Of a stretch of DNA of 8,225 nucleotides, positions 1-5,421 are shown in pieces (the stretch's first letter is position 1; each line of letters opens with the position of its first letter). Under the pieces are notes generated by a model that saw only the letters and a list, made by a program, of their open reading frames with translations, was not told the DNA's origin and ran no database searches. Source of the stretch: Microcoleaceae cyanobacterium UBA9251 (lineage in GTDB: Bacteria; Cyanobacteriota; Cyanobacteriia; Cyanobacteriales; Microcoleaceae); NCBI GenBank assembly GCA_003542015.1, contig DPLL01000377.1:4702-12926 (forward strand), written 5' to 3'. The position numbers and the translations under genes were made by a program.

Positions 1-127
1 GGCAACCACGGGGAGTAGGGGTCGGATTGCGCCTACAAGAATTATGAAAATGATTTAGGATCGCTATATATCTGGTTAGACAAAGCCGGGTTTATCTATT
101 CCTTAAGATATAGGCAATATCTAAAGC

Positions 128-190
128 AACCGGGTTTCTCTGAAAAATCGAAGATTCTCAACTAGATATCTAGGAAGAAACCCGGTTTCT
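128..190. repeat. Inverted repeat with CCCGGTTTCT arms
   Basis: The arm AACCGGGTTTCT (128-139) is the exact reverse complement of AGAAACCCGGTT (176-187), with 36 bases between. The right arm is itself almost palindromic: AGAAACCCGGTTTCT at 176-190. A third partial copy, GCCGGGTTT, sits at 85-93. Short GAAACCCGGTTTC elements are, as I recall, widely dispersed in intergenic DNA of Oscillatoriales genomes. The arms could form a 12-bp stem on either strand and might help end glgA transcription, but no U-tract follows. Confidence 0.6.
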
Positions 191-250
191 GGCCTCGACT
201 TGTGTCCAGGACTATAATTGATGGTTAGCGGTTAATGGTTAAAAATTGGC

Positions 251-284
251 AATAACCAATAACCAATAACCAATAACCAATAAC
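251..284. repeat. Heptanucleotide tandem repeat (AATAACC)n
   Basis: There are four complete AATAACC units and a fifth lacking its last base. The array starts 19 bases downstream of the glgA stop, read on the minus strand. The flanking GGTTAATGGTT (230-240) is the reverse complement of the array sequence with one mismatch, so an imperfect hairpin is possible. The period of seven matches the STRR repeats described in cyanobacteria. Confidence 0.85.
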
Positions 285-302
285 AATCACCAGCAACTTG
301 AG

Positions 303-1778
303 TTACTTATGCCGAATTAGCTCGTAAATTTCCACATAATCTTTAGCTGGATATTTCCACGAATTGTCACAATTCATGCCTTGAATCATGAGTTGTTCAA
401 ATTCATCAGGATAGTCATACCACAATGCGATCGCCCGATCCATTGCCGATTCTAAAGCACTGTAATCTGTCTGGTAAAACACATAGCCGTTGCGTTCTTT
501 TGGCGGGTGGCGAGTATCGTAATCTCGATCGAACACAGTATTCACCAAACCGCCAACACCCCGCACCACAGGCACTGTCCCATACCTTAACCCGATCATC
601 TGAGTCAGCCCGCAGGGCTCATAATTGCTCGGAACCACAATTAAATCTGAACCAGCATAAATTAAGTGCGACAGTTCCTCATTAAAACCCAGTTCCAAAT
701 GGCAGTCGTGATTGTCATTTAAAACCCGTTTTTCATGCTGAAAATGTGCATTAATTCCCGCTTCTGTGGCCGAACCCAAAAGCACAAATTGCGCTCCTTT
801 ACTCAGAGCATAATAAATTGCATGGTGGACGAGGTGAACACCTTTTTGGTCGTCTAAACGACCGATAAACGCCACAATTGGCTTGTCAACATCCCGCAGT
901 AAAAGTCGATCGCGCAAAGCTTTTTTAGTTTTGGCTTTTCCTGCCAGATTTTCCTGAGTGTAGTGGTGGGGAATGTAGCGATCGCTTTCTGGATTCCACA
1001 CATCATAATCAATACCGTTGAGCACCCCGCGAAACTTATCTTGATACAAATGCAAAGTGTGCCCCAACCCATAGCCAAACTGACCCACATGAGCTTCCCA
1101 AGCGTGGTGTGGCGAAACCGTGGTGACAAAGTTCGAGTAAACCATGCCACCTTTCATAAAGTTGATCGCAAAAGGGTTAAAATTATCTCGGAGGCGATCG
1201 TACTCAAAATAATAATCCTCTCGATTCAAACCCGTTGCTTGCAGAACTTCGCTGCCGCCCATACCTTGATGTTTGAAATTGTGAATGGTATAGCAGACTC
1301 GCTGATTTTCCATCCAATTGTATTTGTAGATTTCAAACAGCATGACTGGCACCAAACCAGTTTGCCAATCGTGACAGTGAATCACATCAGGGCGCTTGTT
1401 ACTTCTGAGCAAAAATTCCAAAGCGGCTTTGCTGAAAAATGCAAACCGCATATTGTCGTCATTGCAGCCGTAATAACAGCCACGATTGAAGAAATTGTCC
1501 TGAGAGTGAGACTCGATGAAGAAACACAACTGCCCGTGCACCCAGCCGCAGTAAACAGTACAGCGAATTTCGCCGCCGTACCAGGGCACAAACAAATCCT
1601 CATAGGCAACGTGAAGTCCCCAAATGTGGTCGTACCTCATGCAGTCATACTTGGGTAGAATAATCTCGACGGCATGGCCGGATTTTTCTAACTCCCGACT
1701 CAAACCGTAAACTACGTCGCCCAAGCCTCCTGCTTTGATGACAGGGGCGCATTCAGAGGCAATTTGTACGATGTACAT
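303..1778 (-). CDS. glgA: Glycogen synthase GlgA (ADP-glucose type, GT5)
   Basis: This enzyme transfers glucose from ADP-glucose to the non-reducing end of a growing alpha-1,4-glucan in the cytoplasm. At 491 residues it has the family's normal length and looks intact. The N-terminal GT5 domain carries K15-A-G-G-L at the ADP-glucose site, then HCHDWQTG at 134-141. The C-terminal GT-B lobe carries IGRLDDQKG at 305-313 (Arg307 and Lys312 are the expected phosphate-contacting residues), EPCGLTQM at 387-394 and a GGL turn at 409-411. The KAGGLGDV form, rather than KTGGLADV, together with the DNFNPFAINFMKGG stretch, resembles the cyanobacterial paralogue grouped with plant SSIII/SSIV; that subtype call is from memory. 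The ATG at 1778 has a CAGGAG ribosome site at 1796-1791, 12 bases upstream, and the protein begins MYIVQIASECAP as its homologues do. It is divergent from the GH57 gene across 845 bp of repeat-rich DNA. Confidence 0.97.
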   Translation of the reverse strand: MYIVQIASECAPVIKAGGLGDVVYGLSRELEKSGHAVEIILPKYDCMRYDHIWGLHVAYEDLFVPWYGGEIRCTVYCGWVHGQLCFFIESHSQDNFFNRGCYYGCNDDNMRFAFFSKAALEFLLRSNKRPDVIHCHDWQTGLVPVMLFEIYKYNWMENQRVCYTIHNFKHQGMGGSEVLQATGLNREDYYFEYDRLRDNFNPFAINFMKGGMVYSNFVTTVSPHHAWEAHVGQFGYGLGHTLHLYQDKFRGVLNGIDYDVWNPESDRYIPHHYTQENLAGKAKTKKALRDRLLLRDVDKPIVAFIGRLDDQKGVHLVHHAIYYALSKGAQFVLLGSATEAGINAHFQHEKRVLNDNHDCHLELGFNEELSHLIYAGSDLIVVPSNYEPCGLTQMIGLRYGTVPVVRGVGGLVNTVFDRDYDTRHPPKERNGYVFYQTDYSALESAMDRAIALWYDYPDEFEQLMIQGMNCDNSWKYPAKDYVEIYELIRHK

Positions 1779-1830
1779 TTTTCCGGCTTACTCCTGGGTG
1801 AATCAAAAAAATATTTTCTTAACATCACAA

Positions 1831-1858
1831 ATTATATGATTTTTAAGCAAACAAGCAA
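1831..1858 (-). promoter_or_regulatory. Probable sigma70-type promoter of glgA
   Basis: On the minus strand a perfect -10 box TATAAT (1836-1831) lies 16 bases after TTGCTT (1858-1853), which matches the -35 consensus at three of six positions. Transcription would start near 1824, giving a leader of about 45 bases that contains the AGGAG ribosome site. No operator was recognised. Confidence 0.6.
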
Positions 1859-1918
1859 GTCTGCCCTTGGGAATAAGGGGGCGATATCCGCAGCTAGGGG
1901 AATTTGGGGCGGTTGCGG

Positions 1919-1926
1919 GCGATCGC
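1919..1926. repeat. HIP1 octamer site (one of five)
   Basis: The palindrome GCGATCGC is the Highly Iterated Palindrome 1 of cyanobacteria. Exact copies occur here and at 427-434, 978-985, 2630-2637 and 3812-3819, with partial copies elsewhere (for example near 1194 and 8162). The copy at 2630 falls in codons 3-5 of the GH57 gene. All five exact copies are in the left half; the three-gene surface operon has none. Confidence 0.9.
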
Positions 1927-2161
1927 TGGCAATAGCCTAACGAGGAGGATACCATCGAGGCGAGGCTGCAAGCTCTTTAGCAGAGGAGAAATCATCGGTT
2001 GAGCAAGTCGAAATTGCAGCAAATCGATCGCAAATTACGCCAATTGTAACTCATTTTATCGCATTTGTCAACTCAATCTTTTGCAGCAAATCGCCAGTTG
2101 TCTCGTCTAGTTCCGAAGCTCGATCGAATAATATCAAATCCGCTAGCATCGGAACGATCAA

Positions 2162-2189
2162 GTAGGGGCAATTCATGAATTGCCCGTAC
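2162..2189. repeat. 28-bp near-perfect palindrome
   Basis: Bases 2166-2185 form a perfect 20-bp palindrome centred on ATTCATGAAT with GGGC/GCCC ends. It extends to 28 bp (GTAG...GTAC) with 13 of 14 pairs matching; the only mismatch is G2165 opposite G2186. The form GTAGGGGCAATTCATGAATT is, as I recall, a dispersed repeat in many filamentous cyanobacteria, so this is likely one decayed copy of such a family. It could extrude a cruciform or form an RNA hairpin. Confidence 0.8.
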
Positions 2190-2201
2190 CAGTGGCCACC
2201 C

Positions 2202-2246
2202 TATGTATCTTCGATATGTATCTTCGATATGTATCTTCGATATATC
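2202..2246. repeat. 13-bp tandem repeat TATGTATCTTCGA
   Basis: Three exact consecutive copies of TATGTATCTTCGA (2202-2214, 2215-2227, 2228-2240) are followed by a degenerate partial unit TATATC. It starts 12 bases after the palindrome. Exact identity of the copies suggests recent slippage. The unit also contains ATCTTCGAT, which is nearly self-complementary. Confidence 0.85.
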
Positions 2247-2274
2247 AGCGCAATTTTCAGTTTTTCGATTCACA

Positions 2275-2337
2275 GTCAACTGTCAACTGTCAACTGTCAA
2301 CTGTCAACTGTCAACTGTCAACAGTCAACAGTCAACA
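2275..2337. repeat. Nine-copy heptamer array GTCAACT/GTCAACA
   Basis: Six copies of GTCAACT (2275-2316) are followed by three of GTCAACA (2317-2337), with no other change in 63 bases. This fits the heptanucleotide STRR repeats of cyanobacteria; one described STRR family has, as I recall, CAACAGT as its unit, which is this repeat in another phase. Read on the minus strand, each TGTCAA junction is TTGACA, the -35 consensus, so six perfect -35 boxes lie seven bases apart. Confidence 0.92.
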
Positions 2338-2340
2338 ATC

Positions 2341-2359
2341 ATTCCGGTGTTACCGGAAT
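2341..2359. repeat. Short hairpin ATTCCGGT-GTT-ACCGGAAT
   Basis: A perfect 8-bp stem with a 3-base loop follows directly after the heptamer array. Its right arm runs into CCGGAATTGATATCA (2353-2367), which matches CCGGATTTGATATCA at 4202-4216 at 14 of 15 positions. There is no T-tract, so a terminator role is unlikely. Confidence 0.55.
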
Positions 2360-2535
2360 TGATATCATAGCTTCGTTGCGGTGATCCGCCCAACTGTAAT
2401 CGATCGCCTGTTTTTCCAGATTTTACCAAAATAAAATTAGTTGGTCAAATCCATTACCTTTGATTACTCCTAAGTATAAAATTCTCTCTGGCTCTTGCAC
2501 CGGAGAGTGCGTATCGGTAATTAATCAATTGATCT

Positions 2536-2564
2536 TTGGCAGACATTTTCTGCTAGTCTAAAAG
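2536..2564 (+). promoter_or_regulatory. Possible promoter of the GH57 gene
   Basis: TTGGCA (2536-2541, five of six matches to -35) is spaced 17 bases from TAAAAG (2559-2564, four of six matches to -10), about 60 bases before the ATG at 2624. Alternative -10-like words overlap it (TAGTCT at 2554, TATATA at 2565), and TATAAA at 2475-2480 lacks a good -35. The exact assignment is uncertain. Confidence 0.35.
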
Positions 2565-2623
2565 TATATAGCTATCTTACCAATAGTAAACAGTGCCACT
2601 CCACAATTCTTGAGAAAAATTCT

Positions 2624-4120
2624 ATGTCTGCGATCGCACAATCTCCCAACCTACCCATTTTCAACGAAATCAACTCAGGATTACCCAATATTTGCGGCTC
2701 CGAAGCAGAAATTAGTGCCGCAGTAAATACCAACGAACCAGTCTTTCTACCTACCACAAATCTGCGCCTCGAAAACATTCAAGCCGGATTTGCCTGCGCC
2801 CTCCATATGCACCAACCCACAATTCCAGCCGGTGCAAACGGCGAACTAATCAGCAATCTCCAGAATATGTTTGAACATCCCAACCAAGGAGACAATCACA
2901 ACGCCGGAGTCTTTGCTTCGTGCTACTCACGCATGGGAGAATTTATCCCCCAACTGATTGCTGAAGGTTGCAACCCGCGAATTATGCTCGACTATTCCGG
3001 CAATTTGTTGTGGGGATTGCGCCAAATGGGACGGGAGGATATCCTCAACAATCTCAAGCGGATTACCTGCGAAGCTCAATATCAACCTCACGTAGAATGG
3101 CTGGGGACAATGTGGAGTCACGCCGTCATTCCTTCAACTCCAATTCCCGACATCAAACTCCAAATTCAAGCATGGCAACATCATTTTGCAGCCATTTTTG
3201 GCTTGGATGCCCTCAAGCGCGTCAAAGGTTTTTCGCCCCCGGAAATGCACTTTCCAAATCATCCTGACACGCTTTATGAATACATCAAAGCTTTGAAAGA
3301 ATGCGGCTACCGCTGGCTGATGGTGCAAGAACATTCTGTAGAAAATATCGAAGGTTCGGGATTGTCGCAAGACCAAAAATATATTCCAAACCGTTTATTT
3401 GCCCGCAATTCTCGCGGCGAAACCATCAGTATTACTGCTTTGATTAAAACCCAAGGTTCTGATACAAAATTGGTCGGTCAAATGCAGCCATATTATGAAG
3501 CAAAAGGACGTAATAAACAGCAAATTGGCAAGGTCACAATTCCTTCTTTAGTCACTCAGATTGCTGATGGCGAAAATGGCGGCGTGATGATGAATGAATT
3601 CCCCAGCGCCTTTGTCAAAGCTTGGCACGAAAACCGCTCTCAAGGTGGCGGAAAATCCGGTGTTGTCGGTTTAAACGGTACTGAATATTTGGAGATCATT
3701 GAGGCGGCGGGCGTTAATCCTGATGATTATCCGATTTGTCAAGGGGTTAACCAGCACAAAATCTGGCAGTTAGTCGATGCTGATAGTGCGACACCGGAAA
3801 AGGTGGAAAGTGCGATCGCCCAACTCAAGCAAATCGACCATAATTTTCACATGGATGGTGCTTCTTGGACTAACGATTTGAGTTGGGTGAAAGGCTACGA
3901 AAATGTCTTGGAACCGATGAATTTACTCAGCGCAGCATTTCACAAAAAATACGACACGCTGGTGCAGCAAGATGCCACCGTTACCAAGCAGTTTGAATAC
4001 CAACAAGCTTTGCTTTACAACTTGTTGTTGCAAACAAGCTGTTTCCGCTATTGGGGACAGGGAACTTGGACTGATTACGCGCGGGAAATTTACAACCGTG
4101 GTGCTGCTTTAATGAACTAA
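2624..4120 (+). CDS. Glycoside hydrolase family 57 protein
   Basis: This is a GH57 enzyme, a retaining family acting on alpha-glucans as amylase, 4-alpha-glucanotransferase, branching enzyme or pullulanase. Over 498 residues the family regions appear in order: HMHQPTIP at 61-68 (region 1), WSHAVIP at 164-170, FSPPEMHFP at 203-211 with Glu207 as the likely nucleophile, and DGENGG at 315-320 with Asp315 as the candidate acid/base. WTNDLSW at 415-421 is a further conserved-looking block. There is no signal peptide, so it should be cytoplasmic. The first 50 or so residues lie ahead of the catalytic fold and look poorly structured. The ATG at 2624 has only a weak GAGA (2612-2615) as ribosome site, but no earlier start is available. 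It is divergent from glgA, which supports a role in glycogen metabolism. The exact reaction cannot be read from sequence. I see no room for the C-terminal DUF1957 domain typical of GH57 branching enzymes. Confidence 0.88.
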   Translation: MSAIAQSPNLPIFNEINSGLPNICGSEAEISAAVNTNEPVFLPTTNLRLENIQAGFACALHMHQPTIPAGANGELISNLQNMFEHPNQGDNHNAGVFASCYSRMGEFIPQLIAEGCNPRIMLDYSGNLLWGLRQMGREDILNNLKRITCEAQYQPHVEWLGTMWSHAVIPSTPIPDIKLQIQAWQHHFAAIFGLDALKRVKGFSPPEMHFPNHPDTLYEYIKALKECGYRWLMVQEHSVENIEGSGLSQDQKYIPNRLFARNSRGETISITALIKTQGSDTKLVGQMQPYYEAKGRNKQQIGKVTIPSLVTQIADGENGGVMMNEFPSAFVKAWHENRSQGGGKSGVVGLNGTEYLEIIEAAGVNPDDYPICQGVNQHKIWQLVDADSATPEKVESAIAQLKQIDHNFHMDGASWTNDLSWVKGYENVLEPMNLLSAAFHKKYDTLVQQDATVTKQFEYQQALLYNLLLQTSCFRYWGQGTWTDYAREIYNRGAALMN

Positions 4121-4123
4121 GAT

Positions 4124-4167
4124 AAGTTCGCAGTTGCGGTGTGGCGAAAAAACGCAACTGCGAACTT
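4124..4167 (+). terminator. Strong hairpin terminator after the GH57 gene
   Basis: AAGTTCGCAGTTGCG (4124-4138) pairs perfectly with CGCAACTGCGAACTT (4153-4167), a 15-bp stem with a 14-base loop, beginning three bases after the TAA stop. Only four T residues end the stem (4166-4169), so the U-tract is short. It probably ends GH57 transcription, or protects the 3' end. No converging gene shares it. Confidence 0.65.
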
Positions 4168-4201
4168 TTCCAAATTTTACAAATAAATAATTCCAGTACA
4201 C

Positions 4202-4216
4202 CCGGATTTGATATCA
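4202..4216. repeat. Dispersed motif CCGGATTTGATATCA
   Basis: This 15-mer recurs with one mismatch at 2353-2367, and its 12-base core recurs inverted at 2131-2142. All three copies lie outside genes. They may be fragments of a dispersed genomic repeat, but three short matches in AT-rich DNA are modest evidence. Confidence 0.4.
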
Positions 4217-4556
4217 ACTTTCTCACGAAAAACAGTATCCATTGAAACTTTTTAGCTACAGAAGTCAAGATTTTCTCTGAAATCTTCCTTTAGGGATAAC
4301 TAATATTACTAGGAAAAATTTGATTTCGTTCTCTGGATGTCACTCAATTCAGTAAATTTTCGGATTGTGGTCAGCATTTGTGCCGTGATAAAATTCGGAA
4401 ATAATCTCAGCAAACTTGTTTTAAATCAGCGTGCTACTGCCACAGTTTTTCTTGTTTTCAACGTGACAATCCAGAACATCAGGATTGAGGCAAGAGGTTG
4501 GCGCTGCTTTTAGTAGCTGGCTTCGTATTGCGTTGGGATTATTTAACTAATCATCA

Positions 4557-4571
4557 GGCTAAAAAATAGCC
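4557..4571 (+). promoter_or_regulatory. Small hairpin in place of a ribosome site
   Basis: GGCTA-AAAAA-TAGCC forms a 5-bp stem with a five-base loop that ends six bases before the ATG at 4578. There is no Shine-Dalgarno sequence in this leader. The hairpin covers the spot where one would normally lie, so initiation may be weak or controlled. Its role is an inference. Confidence 0.35.
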
Positions 4572-4577
4572 CAGATT

Positions 4578-5384
4578 ATGAAGCATTTTTTCCTGTTTAT
4601 GTTGGCTTTAATCCTTTCTGTGACAATGGCACTAGGCTCTGTTTTACCTGGAGTTACTGCCTATAACGAGGGGAAAATAGAGAGGGTAGCTGACTTGAAT
4701 CGAGGCAATACAGTATCAAACAGTCGCTACTCTGTCAGCGGCTCACGCAATGGCATTGTTACTGTCAAGGATGCTGTTTCCTCAGAGGTGATTCGTACCT
4801 TTCAAATGGATGCTGGAGTGGTTGTCAGAGAGACTTTTCTTTTGGAGGGTGGTAAGACAGTTGCTGCTTCGCAAAAAGACCATGCTGTTTTCTGGGATTT
4901 AGAAACAGGTAAAGAAGTTCGCCGTTTTCCTCAAAGGATTTATGGCTTTTCCCACGATGAAACCAAGTTTTTTACTTACGAACTTCCGCAAGGGATAATA
5001 TTCCTGCACAGCTATCCCAGCTTTACACTTGTCTGCAAAATTCCGCAAGGAGGCGCTGGGCCTGTGCAGTTTCGCTTTTCGCCAAACGATCGCTTTCTGA
5101 ACATCCAATTTGCTACTGGATATCCCGGGAGTGATGAAAATTATCCTCAGGGGAATCCGACTCGCTCGTCATTGATTTACGCGAAACTTTTTGACATCCA
5201 AACTTGTCAGGAAATCAAAGAATTTTCTCAGCTTCGTTTGGGAAGTATAGGCAAGTTTTCTGCAGATTCAAGTTTTTTGTCTACGCCGCAAGATATTATC
5301 ACCGATCTTAGTAGTCGCCGCATTTTGCGGACTTGGTGGCGTTTCAATCTCAAAACTTACAAAGTTGAAAAACTTGCTGATTAG
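4578..5384 (+). CDS. Secreted WD40-like beta-propeller protein
   Basis: The function of this 268-residue protein is unknown. It starts with a clear signal peptide: Lys2, a hydrophobic core at 4-19, and a probable cleavage after GVTA (28). The rest reads as degenerate WD40-type blades. Examples are NGIVTVKDAVSSEVIRTF (58-75), HAVFWDLETGKEVRRF (102-117), a hydrophobic block at 138-156, AKLFDIQTCQEIKEF (202-216) and WWRFNLKTYKVEKL (253-266). About five blades are visible, fewer than the seven of a typical closed ring, so the propeller may be short or divergent. Such proteins usually bind partners rather than catalyse. It should act outside the cytoplasmic membrane. It is the first of three co-directional genes, 37 bases before the PEP-CTERM gene, so it may assist or bind that exported protein. 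The ATG is chosen because it gives the signal peptide; no ribosome site precedes it. Confidence 0.75.
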   Translation: MKHFFLFMLALILSVTMALGSVLPGVTAYNEGKIERVADLNRGNTVSNSRYSVSGSRNGIVTVKDAVSSEVIRTFQMDAGVVVRETFLLEGGKTVAASQKDHAVFWDLETGKEVRRFPQRIYGFSHDETKFFTYELPQGIIFLHSYPSFTLVCKIPQGGAGPVQFRFSPNDRFLNIQFATGYPGSDENYPQGNPTRSSLIYAKLFDIQTCQEIKEFSQLRLGSIGKFSADSSFLSTPQDIITDLSSRRILRTWWRFNLKTYKVEKLAD

Positions 5385-5421
5385 GATTTAATACACTTTA
5401 AAACAATTAGGAGTCAATGCT

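Larger units (their letters stand above)
1..302. other. Non-coding region downstream of glgA
   Basis: I see no credible gene here. The stretch holds CCGGGTTT-type repeat copies (near 86-93, 128-139 and 176-190) and a heptamer array just behind the glgA stop. No clear T-tract terminator for glgA was found; the inverted repeat at 128-190 is the only strong secondary structure. The start of the window could hide the end of another gene, but nothing in the first 100 bases reads like one. Confidence 0.6.
1779..2623. other. Divergent intergenic region rich in repeats
   Basis: No gene is convincing in these 845 bp. Besides the elements listed separately, the 13-base word TTGCAGCAAATCG occurs twice in direct orientation (2014-2026 and 2081-2093), a lone GTCAACT unit sits at 2067-2073, and a weak 5-bp hairpin lies at 1864-1879. 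ATATCAAATCCG (2131-2142) is found again in inverted orientation at 4203-4214. A 68-codon minus-strand frame at 2073-2279 runs straight through the palindrome and the 13-bp repeat, so I regard it as chance. The region must carry promoters for both glgA and the GH57 gene. Confidence 0.7.
4168..4577. other. Intergenic region before the surface operon
   Basis: I find no gene I would defend. A 58-codon plus-strand frame at 4337-4513 has no ribosome site and no recognisable product. Weak hairpins occur at 4267-4286 (AAGATTT/AAATCTT) and 4467-4487 (CAATCC/GGATTG). The promoter of the following operon should be here, but no good -35/-10 pair could be picked out; it may depend on an alternative sigma factor or an activator. 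Confidence 0.55.

Noticed and set aside
963..1658. A 231-codon plus-strand frame opposite glgA
   Set aside because: It lies wholly inside the confidently assigned glgA and its translation resembles no protein family; it is an antisense shadow.
1864..1879. CCCTT/AAGGG hairpin upstream of the glgA promoter
   Set aside because: Only five pairs with a six-base loop; expected by chance in a region this long.
2166..2185. The palindrome as an insertion-sequence end or attachment site
   Set aside because: No transposase or integrase, no second copy and no target-site duplication are present in the window.
2073..2279. A 68-codon minus-strand frame in the divergent intergenic region
   Set aside because: It runs through the 13-bp tandem repeat and the palindrome, giving a repetitive, unfamiliar peptide; most likely chance.
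2275..2337. The heptamer array as a CRISPR array
   Set aside because: The units are 7 bp and contiguous, with no unique spacers and no cas gene nearby.
4124..4167. The strong hairpin as a structured small RNA or riboswitch
   Set aside because: It is one simple stem three bases after a stop codon with a short T-run, which fits a terminator best.
4337..4513. A 58-codon plus-strand frame starting at an ATG at 4337
   Set aside because: No ribosome site, no recognisable product and no sign of selection visible. It ends 64 bases before the operon's first gene, but I cannot support it as a gene.
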